Under the pieces are notes generated by a model. That model had not been told where the DNA came from. It did not search any database and saw only the letters and a list, made by a program, of their open reading frames with translations. 64,000 bases of DNA from positions 117,344-181,343 of the forward strand of contig NZ_JARRSA010000005.1 of assembly GCF_029624655.1 (NCBI RefSeq), written 5' to 3'. Shown in pieces: positions 46,621-54,139 of this stretch; position 1 is the first letter of the stretch, and each line of letters opens with the position of its first letter. A program made the translations under genes and the position numbers. The stretch comes from Roseicyclus salinarum (GTDB lineage Bacteria > Pseudomonadota > Alphaproteobacteria > Rhodobacterales > Rhodobacteraceae).

Positions 46621-47139
46621 TCACGCGGCGAGGTCCAGCCTGAACACGTCATGCGTCCCCACGCCGGGGTCGGCATCGCCCTCGGTCATGGCGCTGCGCA
46701 TCAGTTTCAGCCCCACGATGACCGGGTTGTTGCGCGACGCCCAGACCGACGCCTCGCGCGGGGTGAAGCGGACCAGCCGCACCGAAGGGTCCTCGCGGCC
46801 CTTCTCGAACCACGCGGCGGCCGCGAAACTCCAAAGCTCGTCGAGCTTTTTTTCGTCCTGCGACGGGTCGAGGCGCCCCGACAGGCTTGCGATATAGCCG
46901 TTGCCGTCGGCCTGCAGCGTCAGCTCCGCCTCCGCGCCCGGCCCGATGGCCCGGAACAGGTCGGTGTCGGCGGAGGTGATGAACCAGACGGTCCCGCCAT
47001 CGGCATCCGCGAAGACCGTCATCGGCTGCGGATGCTGGTCGCTTCCCTTGACGCGCAGCATGGCCACCCGCTCATCGGAAAGGTGCTTCCACAGCGCCTC
47101 GCGGGCGGCCTTGCCGTCTTGCGGTGAATGATCCTTCAT
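46621..47139 (-). CDS. PNP-oxidase-fold general stress protein
   Basis: 172 aa, split-barrel flavin-reductase-like fold of the GSP26 / general stress family: SDERVAMLRVKG, PMTVFADADGGTVWFITSADTD, ASLSGRL and WFEKGREDPSVRLVRF. Cofactor FMN or F420-like unknown. Begins 3 bp after the CsbD stop, so same transcript. Confidence 0.88.
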   Translation of the reverse strand: MKDHSPQDGKAAREALWKHLSDERVAMLRVKGSDQHPQPMTVFADADGGTVWFITSADTDLFRAIGPGAEAELTLQADGNGYIASLSGRLDPSQDEKKLDELWSFAAAAWFEKGREDPSVRLVRFTPREASVWASRNNPVIVGLKLMRSAMTEGDADPGVGTHDVFRLDLAA

Positions 47140-47142
47140 CGT

Positions 47143-47340
47143 TCACACCTTCGACAGGATGTCGTCCACGGCGCTGCGCGCCTCGTCCTTCGTCTTGCCC
47201 AGCTTCTGCTGCATCAGGCCTTCGAGCTGCTCGCGGTCACCCTTGGCGGCCTCGACCTCGTCGTCCGTCAGCTCGCCATAGCTCTCCCGCAGGCGACCCT
47301 TGATTTCGGTCCATTTGCCTTCGATCAAGTCGCGGTCCAT
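47143..47340 (-). CDS. CsbD-family stress protein
   Basis: 65 aa, whole protein matches the CsbD family (GKWTEIKGRLRESYGELTDDE). Helical, soluble, of unknown biochemistry but typical general-stress target. No EcfG box seen directly upstream. Confidence 0.9.
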   Translation of the reverse strand: MDRDLIEGKWTEIKGRLRESYGELTDDEVEAAKGDREQLEGLMQQKLGKTKDEARSAVDDILSKV

Positions 47341-47473
47341 GTGTCTTCTCCTTGTTGGTCATGATGCGCCCGGCCACGCCGGACGCCTTGTGCAGATCCA
47401 TTCAATCGCCCGCTGTCGGCCCGCCCGTGGCGGCCCGCGAAACGGGCATCGATGAAGGAACGGTCAGGACGCC

Positions 47474-47644
47474 CTAGGGCGAGCGTCCGCGCACCGCGCG
47501 CGCGACCAGTGCGATCACGAACAGTGCGATGAAGATGAAGAACAGGATCTGGGCGATCCCGGCCGATGCCGTCGCGATGCCGCCAAATCCGAACAGCGCC
47601 GCGATCAGCGCGATGATGAGGAATGCGATTGCCCATCCAAGCAT
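47474..47644 (-). CDS. DUF1328 small membrane protein
   Basis: 56 aa, two helices ([20 protein letters not shown] and a second hydrophobic stretch), matching YtjA-like DUF1328. ATG chosen because the longer frame would cover its own ribosome site (GGAGCAAAC). Directly behind an EcfG promoter. Confidence 0.88.
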   Translation of the reverse strand: MLGWAIAFLIIALIAALFGFGGIATASAGIAQILFFIFIALFVIALVARAVRGRSP

Positions 47645-47678
47645 GGTGTTTGCTCCTTTCAGTCGGTTCCGGGGTGAC

Positions 47679-47704
47679 AACGGGAGCCGGGCGATCGGGG
47701 TTCC
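47679..47704 (-). promoter_or_regulatory. EcfG promoter of the DUF1328 gene
   Basis: Minus strand: GGAAC (47704-47700), 17 bp, CGTT (47682-47679), 35 bp before the start codon. Exact consensus. Confidence 0.75.
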
Positions 47705-47738
47705 TGCCAATCGAAGACGCGTGCGGTTTTAACGTTCC

Positions 47739-47918
47739 TCAGGACGCCCTGGGCCCGAACAGAAGCCAGACAAGAAAACCGATCAGCGGCAGGACGACCA
47801 CCAGCAGGCACCACAGCACCTTTGCCCCGGTGCCCGCCTTCGAGCCGAGGATCGACACGATCGCCCAGAGGTCGAGCACCAGCAGGATGAGGCCGCCAAG
47901 CCCGCCGATTTCCAGCAT
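47739..47918 (-). CDS. PLDc_N-type small membrane protein
   Basis: 59 aa with two helices and WCLLVVVLPLIGFLVWLLFG, the phospholipase D/cardiolipin synthase N-terminal domain as a stand-alone peptide. GGAGTGG ribosome site. May be read together with the upstream 77-aa gene. Confidence 0.82.
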   Translation of the reverse strand: MLEIGGLGGLILLVLDLWAIVSILGSKAGTGAKVLWCLLVVVLPLIGFLVWLLFGPRAS

Positions 47919-47990
47919 TTTCCACCACTCCAGTTCCGTTGGGTCACGCGCATGGCCGCATGGGACGGCGCAAGGCACGCCGCGGCGCGA

Positions 47991-48224
47991 TCATTGCGTG
48001 GTGGTGTCCGTCCCGGTGGCTCCGTCCTGCGCCGCCCCGGTTCCGGGCTCGATCGTCTCGGTTGGCGCGCCGTCGGGCGCGGCCTGCTCCTCCAGGGGGA
48101 AACCGCCCCAAAGGATGGCCGCTATCGCGATCAGCGCCACAAGCACGAGCCCCACGGTGATCCCCATGATGGGGCCGCGGTGCCACTTGGCCTGCGTCTC
48201 GATATTGGTCTTCGGTGACGACAT
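47991..48224 (-). CDS. Single-pass membrane protein with acidic tail
   Basis: 77 aa: short basic N-terminus, one helix (GITVGLVLVALIAIAAILWG), and a Pro/Glu/Thr-rich extracytoplasmic tail. No family recognised. Directly behind an EcfG box, so a stress-induced envelope microprotein. Confidence 0.75.
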   Translation of the reverse strand: MSSPKTNIETQAKWHRGPIMGITVGLVLVALIAIAAILWGGFPLEEQAAPDGAPTETIEPGTGAAQDGATGTDTTTQ

Positions 48225-48252
48225 GAATGCTCTCCTCGGTTCGGGTGATGGA

Positions 48253-48278
48253 AACGCGCGCGGCGGGGGGCGGGTTCC
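48253..48278 (-). promoter_or_regulatory. EcfG promoter of the 77-aa membrane protein
   Basis: Minus strand: GGAAC (48278-48274), 17 bp, CGTT (48256-48253), 30 bp before the ATG, just outside the end of the FNT gene. Exact consensus. Confidence 0.75.
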
Positions 48279-48282
48279 GGCG

Positions 48283-49086
48283 TCAGGCGCCGTCCTCCAC
48301 CTCGGCGCGCACCTGTCCCCACGCCAGAAGCGCGAAGACGGCCGTGCCCCCGGCGACGTTGCCGGCCAGCACGGGAAGGAAGAATTTCAGGACGGCGGGT
48401 CCCGGCGCCAGCCCGCCGGTGAACAGCAGGAACCACATCTCGACGCTGCCCGCGATGATGTGCGTGAAATCGCCCGCCCCGATCAGCCATGTGAACAGCA
48501 AGATCACGAGCACCTCGTTGCCCTGCTGGGCCGGCATCATCCAGACGATGGCCGCCACGAGGATGCCCGCGGGGATCGCCTTGAGGAACGCAGTGCCGGG
48601 CGGGAAGCCCGTCGCATGTATCGACAGCTCGCCGATCGTGTGCAGGATCGCCTCGGAGAAGGCGCCGGACCACGCGAAGAAGGCCGCCGCCGCGGCCGCC
48701 CCGATCACGTTGGCCGCCAGCACCAGGAGCCACAGCCGCAGCACCAGCATGAGGCATTCGCGGTCGCGCCGCGCGACGAGCGGCAGGACCGTCGTGATCG
48801 TGTTCTCGGTGAACAACTGCATCCGGCCCAGGATCACCAGCAGGAATCCGAAGCTGTAGCCGAGGTTCTCGATCAGGTAGCGCCAGCTCGTCTCGGGCAT
48901 GTGGCTGCGCAGGATCGCCTCGCCGAGGACCGAGAACGAGATCAGGACGCCCGCGGCCGTTCCCGACCAGATCAGCGAGGCGTTCGGCCGGTGCAGTTCT
49001 TCCTCGCCGTCGCGGCGGATGACCTCGTAGATCATCCTCGAGGACAGCCTGCCGGCGTCCCGGATCGCGTCTTCTTCGCTTTTCAC
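48283..49086 (-). CDS. Formate/nitrite transporter (FNT/YfdC-like) channel
   Basis: 267 aa, six helices with FNT features (SFSVLGEAI, FTENTITTVLPL, AWSGAF, LFTWLIGAGDFTHIIAG). Basic-acidic cytoplasmic N-terminus as in YfdC-type members. Start GTG 49086 chosen because GGGGAG is six bases upstream; the first in-frame GTG lacks one. 89 bp after phyR, same strand; possibly co-transcribed. Confidence 0.85.
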   Translation of the reverse strand: MKSEEDAIRDAGRLSSRMIYEVIRRDGEEELHRPNASLIWSGTAAGVLISFSVLGEAILRSHMPETSWRYLIENLGYSFGFLLVILGRMQLFTENTITTVLPLVARRDRECLMLVLRLWLLVLAANVIGAAAAAAFFAWSGAFSEAILHTIGELSIHATGFPPGTAFLKAIPAGILVAAIVWMMPAQQGNEVLVILLFTWLIGAGDFTHIIAGSVEMWFLLFTGGLAPGPAVLKFFLPVLAGNVAGGTAVFALLAWGQVRAEVEDGA

Positions 49087-49175
49087 GGAATTCTCCCCGG
49101 GCTCCACGGCCCCGAACGACGAAGGACGCGGCCGGAAGCTCCGGCCGCGGATCCGAATGAATGCAAGGCGCGGCC

Positions 49176-50003
49176 TCAGCCGGCCTGCAGAAGGCCCTCG
49201 GTCGAGGCGAAGAACATCGCCTGGCTCACGGCGGCGCGCACCTGCTCCTCGGAATAGGGCTTGGTGATCAGGAACGCGGGCTCGGGGCGTTCGCCGGTCA
49301 GAAGCCGCTCGGGGAAGGCGGTGATGAAGATCACCGGCACGTCGCCGAGCGTCCGCAACAGGTCGTTCACGGCGTCGATCCCCGAGGATTTGTCGGCCAG
49401 CTGGATGTCGGCGAGGATCAGGTCGGGCCGCGTCGCCTCACCGAGACGCACGGCGCCGTCACGGGTGCGCGCGATGTCGGTGACGTTGTGGCCCATGCTC
49501 TCGACGATGGCGTGGAGGTCCATCGCGATGATCGCCTCGTCCTCGATGATCAGCACGTCGCCCTTGACCATGCGACCCATCTCCTCGCGGGCCCGGTCGA
49601 TCAGCTCCTCCGCCTCGGAATTCGAGATCGACAAGATCTGCGCCACCCCCGGCACCGCGAAGCCCTCGATCGCGTTGAGCAACAGCGCCTCGCGGGAATT
49701 GGCGCTCAGGCCGGCGAGGCGCCACTGCGCGCGCTGCTCCAGAAGCCTTTCGGAGAACTCCGGGTCCTCCACGAGCGCGCCCGAGCTGGTCCAGATCTCG
49801 TGGAAGCAGCGGAACAGCTCGATCTTGGTGGACCGCCCCCTGTCCACGATCTTCGGGTCTGCCACGATCGCCTCGAGCGTGGCGGCCGCGTAGCGGTCCC
49901 CACCCTCCTGCGATCCGGTCAAAGCGCGCGCATAGCGTCGCAGATAAGGAATTTCGGTGGCCAGAGCATCGCTCAGGCCAGCATTTCCTGTTGATTTGTC
50001 CAT
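49176..50003 (-). CDS. phyR: General stress anti-anti-sigma response regulator PhyR
   Basis: 275 aa. Residues ~1-140 mimic an ECF sigma factor (sigma2/sigma4 halves), residues ~147-268 are a receiver with IEDEAIIAMD, phosphoacceptor ILADIQLADKSSGID and FITKPYS. On phosphorylation the sigma-like domain captures NepR and frees EcfG. Divergent from nepR-ecfG over a shared symmetric promoter. Confidence 0.96.
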   Translation of the reverse strand: MDKSTGNAGLSDALATEIPYLRRYARALTGSQEGGDRYAAATLEAIVADPKIVDRGRSTKIELFRCFHEIWTSSGALVEDPEFSERLLEQRAQWRLAGLSANSREALLLNAIEGFAVPGVAQILSISNSEAEELIDRAREEMGRMVKGDVLIIEDEAIIAMDLHAIVESMGHNVTDIARTRDGAVRLGEATRPDLILADIQLADKSSGIDAVNDLLRTLGDVPVIFITAFPERLLTGERPEPAFLITKPYSEEQVRAAVSQAMFFASTEGLLQAG

Positions 50004-50028
50004 GCCGTCACTCCACGCAATTTTTTAT

Positions 50029-50055
50029 GGAACCAATCGGCGCGCCGAAGGTTCC
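50029..50055. promoter_or_regulatory. Face-to-face EcfG promoters for phyR and nepR-ecfG
   Basis: A 27-bp near-palindrome begins GGAACC and ends GGTTCC. Plus strand: GGAAC (50029-50033), 16 bp, GGTT (50050-50053), toward nepR. Minus strand: GGAAC (50055-50051), 16 bp, GGTT (50034-50031), toward phyR. Each -35 contains the other's -10. Only one sigma can occupy it at a time. Confidence 0.85.
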
Positions 50056-50099
50056 AGTGTGGATTGCATTTTTTCCGATCGGACCGACGACCTGACGTA

Positions 50100-50288
50100 A
50101 TGGCAAAAGACCAGAGCAAGTCCCCCGTGAACCAGCAGATCGATGAAAACCTGCGCCGCGTCTACAACGAGGCGCTGAACGACAAGGTGCCGGACAGGTT
50201 CGCCGACCTGATCCGCCAACTGAAGGAATCGGAAGCGCAGCCCGCAGTAGAAGCGCAGCCCGCAGTAAAGGATCAGGATGGCCAGTGA
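50100..50288 (+). CDS. nepR: Anti-sigma factor NepR
   Basis: 62 aa. Core NQQIDENLRRVYNEALNDKVPDRFADLI matches NepR helices that bind EcfG or phospho-PhyR (positions 11-40). The tail carries an 18-bp in-frame duplication (AQPAVE/AQPAVK). Overlaps ecfG by 11 bp, giving coupled sigma/anti-sigma synthesis. Confidence 0.93.
   Translation: MAKDQSKSPVNQQIDENLRRVYNEALNDKVPDRFADLIRQLKESEAQPAVEAQPAVKDQDGQ
50232..50267 (+). repeat. 18-bp tandem duplication in the nepR tail
   Basis: Two exact copies of a GAAGCGCAGCCCGCAGTA unit add one EAQPAV hexapeptide to the NepR C-terminus, outside the binding helices. Confidence 0.85.
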
Positions 50289-50826
50289 TCCCAGAGAGGA
50301 AATCGTCGATCACCTGCCCGCCCTCCGCGCTTTCGCAATGTCCCTTTCGCGCAACAGCGCGACGGCCGACGACATTGTGCAGGACACGATCGTCAAGGCG
50401 TGGTCGAACATCGACAAGTTCCAGCCCGGCACCAACCTGAGGGCGTGGCTGTTCACGATCCTGCGCAACACCTACTACTCGCTGCACCGCAAGCGTGGCC
50501 GCGAGGTCGCCGATGGCGATGGCGAATACGCCGCGCAGCTCTCGGAGAAGCCCGAGCATGACGGGCGCCTCGCGATGAAGGATTTTCGGGTCGCCTTCGC
50601 CAAGCTGCCCGACGAGCAGCGCGAGGCGTTGATCCTTGTCGGTGCGTCCGGCTTCTCCTACGAAGAGGCGGCGGACATGTGCAACTGCGCGGTCGGCACC
50701 ATCAAGAGCCGGGCCAATCGCGGCCGCAAACGCCTTGCCGAACTGATGGGGCTCGAGGACGGCGAGAGCATGGAACTGACGGACGCGGCGACGCTTGGCG
50801 TCGTGAACGCGCCGCCGTCGGGCTAA
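50278..50826 (+). CDS. ecfG: General stress ECF sigma factor EcfG
   Basis: 182 aa. Sigma2: LRAFAMSLSRNSATADDIVQDT and ILRNTYYSLHRKRGRE; sigma4: FAKLPDEQREALILVGASGFSYEEAAD and CAVGTIKSRANRGRKRL. ECF15 type by context. Recognises GGAAC/CGTT promoters, many of which are found around it. Confidence 0.96.
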   Translation: MASDPREEIVDHLPALRAFAMSLSRNSATADDIVQDTIVKAWSNIDKFQPGTNLRAWLFTILRNTYYSLHRKRGREVADGDGEYAAQLSEKPEHDGRLAMKDFRVAFAKLPDEQREALILVGASGFSYEEAADMCNCAVGTIKSRANRGRKRLAELMGLEDGESMELTDAATLGVVNAPPSG

Positions 50827-50886
50827 GGACGCAAGGCGCCGGGATGAGCGGCGGGACCCCGGACCAGAGGCAGTGGGCCCGAAACC

Positions 50887-52617
50887 ATGAGAGGCAGGAT
50901 ACCGGTCGGCAAGTTTTGGTTCAGCTCGCTCAGGACGCGGCTGATCGTGTTCCTGTCGATCGCGCTTTTGCCGATCGGCAGCATCGCGGTCTATCAGACC
51001 GTGCGCGTGGTCAACGAGGCAGAACGCCTTGCCGAACGCGACGTGCTGGCGCGGACCGTGCGGGCGGCGGCCGAACTGCAAAGCATCCTCCAGCGCGCCT
51101 TCGGGGCGGGCGAGGGCCTCGGCGCCGCAGCCTACCAGGAGGGCTCGAACACCCGGGACTGCATCGCCACTATGGCGCATTTCGTGGACGCGAGCCTCGA
51201 CTACACCTTCGCGGGCTTCATCGAGCTTGACGGACGGATGAGGTGCACAAGCTCGGGCGAAACGATCGACTACACCGATACCGTCGCGTGGCGGAGCTTC
51301 GTCGAGGATCCGCGCCCCACAGCCTTCGTGACCCAGCGGGGCGACGTGTCCGCGCAGCCTGTCCTCGTGGCCTTCGTGCCGATCCTCGATCCCGATACCG
51401 GCGCGCTTCTGGGCGGTCAGGCGGTGTCTACGCCCGAATGGCTGACCGAGGCCCTCCTTGAGTCCGCGATGCAGGATGTCGCCCTCGCGCTCGTGTCGCC
51501 CGATGGCGGCATCCTCGCCTCGAACACCGGAACCACCTCGACCGGGGCTTTCGGACGGATCGATCTTCGCCCCGAGAACCTTCAGGTGCCGGCCGACGGC
51601 CGGCTGGTCGAGCTTCCCGACTCCGAGGGCGAGCTCTGGCCGGTCGCGCTCGTGCCGCTGATCGAGGACTGGATCTTCGTCGCGGGCATCTGGGGGGAAG
51701 CGACCCGTCCCGCCTCGGTGTCTTTCTTCGGCAGCCACGTCGCGCCGGGATTTCCGATCCTGATGTGGCTGGCGACCACCGTGGTCGCCTATCTCGCCGT
51801 GAACTCGCTCGTCCTGCAGAACCTCAGGCGCCTCTCGTGGCGGATGCGGCGGTTCCGGTCGGACCACAACGCAATGCATTTCGTCATGCGCGCCGATGCC
51901 CCGCGCGAGTTCCAGACGATCGCGGAAAGCTACAACGCCATGGTCGACCGCATCACCGAGGACCGCAACACCCTGCAGGAGAACGTGCGCGAGAAGGAGC
52001 TGCTTCTGCGCGAGGTCCATCACCGCGTGAAGAACAACCTGCAGCTGATCGCGTCGATCCTGAACATGCAGATCCGCAACATCGCCTCGCCGGACGCCAA
52101 GCGGATCCTCGCCCGCGTGCAGGACCGGGTGATGAGCCTGTCGACCATCCACAAGGCGCTCTATTCGGGGTCGCGCCTCGACTGCGTGCGCGCCGACAGG
52201 CTGCTCGCGGAGATCATAGACGGCGTGATGAACGTGGGCCTGCCGAGTTCGGCGGATGTCGAGGTCGTCGTGGACCTCGACCCGCTGAACCTCGACCCCG
52301 ATCAGGCCGTGCCGCTGTCGCTGCTGGCGACCGAGGCGGTCACGAACGCCACCAAGCATCTCGGCGCGCCGTCCGGCGATCGCCCGCGCATCGCCGTGAG
52401 CCTGGTCTGCAGCGACGAGGACAAGGTGGTCTTCACGGTGACGAACACCCGCGGCAAGGAGCCCCGGCACGAGACGGCGATCGACGGATCGAGCCTGGGC
52501 GCACGGCTGATCGAGGCCTTCGCCTCGCAGCTTGCCGGCAGGCTCAGGGTCGATGCGAACGATCGGGAATATAGCCTCGTGCTGGAATTCAGGGCGCACA
52601 CGGGCCACGCCGCCTGA
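50887..52617 (+). CDS. Membrane HisKA_2 sensor kinase, probable PhyK
   Basis: 576 aa. Helix ~18-38, extracytoplasmic sensor (~40-285, Cache-like), helix ~288-308, HAMP-like linker, then HisKA_2 with REVHHRVKNNLQ (His378/379) and HATPase (TEAVTNATKH). HWE/HisKA_2 kinases phosphorylate PhyR; location next to ecfG supports a PhyK role. Starts 60 bp after ecfG. Stimulus unknown. Confidence 0.87.
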   Translation: MRGRIPVGKFWFSSLRTRLIVFLSIALLPIGSIAVYQTVRVVNEAERLAERDVLARTVRAAAELQSILQRAFGAGEGLGAAAYQEGSNTRDCIATMAHFVDASLDYTFAGFIELDGRMRCTSSGETIDYTDTVAWRSFVEDPRPTAFVTQRGDVSAQPVLVAFVPILDPDTGALLGGQAVSTPEWLTEALLESAMQDVALALVSPDGGILASNTGTTSTGAFGRIDLRPENLQVPADGRLVELPDSEGELWPVALVPLIEDWIFVAGIWGEATRPASVSFFGSHVAPGFPILMWLATTVVAYLAVNSLVLQNLRRLSWRMRRFRSDHNAMHFVMRADAPREFQTIAESYNAMVDRITEDRNTLQENVREKELLLREVHHRVKNNLQLIASILNMQIRNIASPDAKRILARVQDRVMSLSTIHKALYSGSRLDCVRADRLLAEIIDGVMNVGLPSSADVEVVVDLDPLNLDPDQAVPLSLLATEAVTNATKHLGAPSGDRPRIAVSLVCSDEDKVVFTVTNTRGKEPRHETAIDGSSLGARLIEAFASQLAGRLRVDANDREYSLVLEFRAHTGHAA

Positions 52618-52674
52618 CCCCCTCTCCCGATAGCCGCCAAAGCCATGACCGCGCGGACGCGAGGGCGCCGCCAC

Positions 52675-52789
52675 GAAAAATGGCCGAGAGCATGAGCTCT
52701 CGGCCACAGGGGGAGTAACGTCACACGACCAGTCTTGAAATCCACGACCGACCGCGGTGTCGATGCTGAGGGACAAGAAGCATCGACAC
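52675..52789 (-). ncRNA. Candidate EcfG-dependent small RNA
   Basis: No ORF. The minus strand has an EcfG promoter whose -10 ends at 52796, a 10-bp perfect hairpin starting near the expected 5' end (arms 52789-52780 and 52766-52757, 13-nt loop with GTCCCTC), a central region, a C-rich single strand ACTCCCCCT (52716-52708) able to pair with Shine-Dalgarno sequences, and a perfect terminator. Length ~115 nt. Antisense to nothing; sits after the PhyK gene. Seen: all elements. Inferred: transcription and function. Confidence 0.7.
52676..52706 (-). terminator. Terminator of the candidate small RNA
   Basis: Perfect 11-bp stem (TGGCCGAGAGC with its complement), 4-nt loop and TTTTT on the minus strand. 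On the plus strand no U-tract follows, so it does not end the kinase mRNA efficiently. Confidence 0.9.
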
Positions 52790-52795
52790 TGGCGT

Positions 52796-52821
52796 AACCG
52801 GCGATGCCCCCGCCGGTTCCC
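52796..52821 (-). promoter_or_regulatory. EcfG promoter of the candidate small RNA
   Basis: Minus strand: GGAAC (52821-52817), 17 bp, GGTT (52799-52796). The 5' hairpin begins 7 bp downstream. Confidence 0.7.
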
Positions 52822-52906
52822 CTGCAAATGAAAGTTTCCGAAATTTTTTCGCGGCGCGCCAACATGGCGCCAACACGGGGCGAAGTGGCACCGGCGTGAC
52901 GCGTCA

Positions 52907-52932
52907 GGAACCGCCTTCCGCACGGCCGGGTT
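52907..52932 (+). promoter_or_regulatory. EcfG promoter of the ferritin-like gene
   Basis: GGAAC (52907-52911), 17 bp, GGTT (52929-52932), 30 bp before the ATG. Confidence 0.65.
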
Positions 52933-52961
52933 GAACCGGTGCACCCCAGCCGGAGGCCGCG

Positions 52962-53432
52962 ATGCCCGTCGACACCCACGATCCCACCGCCGCGCTCTCG
53001 CAGCTGACGACCGAGATCACGGACGCGATCCGGCGCTACCGGGCGGCGGAGGGGCGGAGCGACCACGCCCTGCGCGAGCTGATCGGCGCCACCATCGCCG
53101 TCCACGAGAGCCACGCGGCCGCCCTTCTGACCGAGATCGAGGCGATGGGCGGCCGCCCTGAACAGGTCGGCGCGATGATGGCGGCCGTCAGGACGGCGGT
53201 GCGCGCGGCCGAAGATGCTCCGCCAGGCCCGCCCGACCACCCGCCTGAAAGCGAGCTCGAAGAAGGGCGGCCCGGACATTCGCTGATCGTGCACGGAGAA
53301 CGGCGGCTGGTCGCGGCCTACGGCGAGGCGATCGAAGCCGCCGCCGGGCATCGAGGCCTGCGCGAGATCCTGCAGAGCCAGCGCGAGGTGCTGGAACGGC
53401 GGATCGCCGCGCTTGGCGGAGATCGCGATTGA
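52962..53432 (+). CDS. DUF2383/PA2169-like four-helix protein
   Basis: 156 aa. Two helical pairs (ITDAIRRYRAAEGRS, LIGATIAVHESHAAALLTEIEAMGG; ERRLVAAYGEAIEAAAG, ILQSQREVLERRIAALGG) split by an acidic Pro-rich loop, as in ferritin-like PA2169 proteins. Metal ligands are not clear. Follows an EcfG box. Confidence 0.7.
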   Translation: MPVDTHDPTAALSQLTTEITDAIRRYRAAEGRSDHALRELIGATIAVHESHAAALLTEIEAMGGRPEQVGAMMAAVRTAVRAAEDAPPGPPDHPPESELEEGRPGHSLIVHGERRLVAAYGEAIEAAAGHRGLREILQSQREVLERRIAALGGDRD

Positions 53433-53433
53433 G

Positions 53434-53458
53434 GGAACAAAGCCCAGTCGCCGCCGTT
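53434..53458 (+). promoter_or_regulatory. EcfG promoter of the 176-aa membrane protein
   Basis: GGAAC (53434-53438), 16 bp, CGTT (53455-53458). Exact consensus; sets the start at or after 53540. Confidence 0.75.
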
Positions 53459-53539
53459 TCATCCCCGACGGAAAGACACCTCACCGAAACGCATCGACAC
53501 ACGAGCGGCCAGCCGGCCGCACTGCCCCGAAGGAGACGC

Positions 53540-54070
53540 ATGATGGCTAAACCGGACCAATCCGCGACGATGGCCGACATCAACCGCACGCCGCCGGAAA
53601 CCGACACCTCGGACCACGACAGCCGCGAAAGCCGCGGCGAGGGCTCCACGACATCGGGCGGGGGCAAGTCCATGCTCGATACCGCGAAGGAGCGCGTGGC
53701 CGAAGAGGCGCAGAACGCCCGCGACGCGGCCTCCGAAACGGCCCGCGAGAAGGCCGACCGCCTGCGCGAGGCGGGCGAAGCGTTCGAGGAAGACAGCTTC
53801 GCGCGGCACGCGGCAGACCAGTTCGCCGAACAGCTCGGCGCGGCGGCGCGCACCGTGCGCGACGCGGACCTCGCCCATGTGGCCGACGACGTGACCGATT
53901 TCGCTCGCCGCCAGCCGCTGGTGTTCTTCGGCGGCGCGGCCGTCCTCGGGTTCCTCGCGGCCCGCATGCTGAAGGCGTCCGAACGCTCCGACGGCGGTCA
54001 CGGCACAGAAGACTCCGGTCCGGCGGATTATGGCACGCATTACGGCAGCGACCCCTGGGAAACGGTTTGA
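53540..54070 (+). CDS. Stress-type membrane-anchored helical protein
   Basis: 176 aa. Acidic disordered N-terminus, amphipathic helix (ERVAEEAQNARDAASETAREKADRL core), single membrane helix LVFFGGAAVLGFLAARML, short tail. Similar in build to nutrient-deprivation-induced proteins of rhizobia; no enzyme motif. AAGGAG precedes twin ATGs (53540/53543). In-frame upstream codons would overlap the EcfG promoter. Confidence 0.75.
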   Translation: MMAKPDQSATMADINRTPPETDTSDHDSRESRGEGSTTSGGGKSMLDTAKERVAEEAQNARDAASETAREKADRLREAGEAFEEDSFARHAADQFAEQLGAAARTVRDADLAHVADDVTDFARRQPLVFFGGAAVLGFLAARMLKASERSDGGHGTEDSGPADYGTHYGSDPWETV

Positions 54071-54139
54071 TGCCCACCCATCACGCCACGAATGCGTTCC
54101 TCCGGGGGCGCAGGCCGGACCCGACGATGCGAGGCCGTC

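Noticed and set aside
46843..46852. T-run as a terminator tail
   Set aside because: It lies within the coding sequence of the PPOX-fold protein (Glu-Lys-Lys-Leu codons) with no stem before it.
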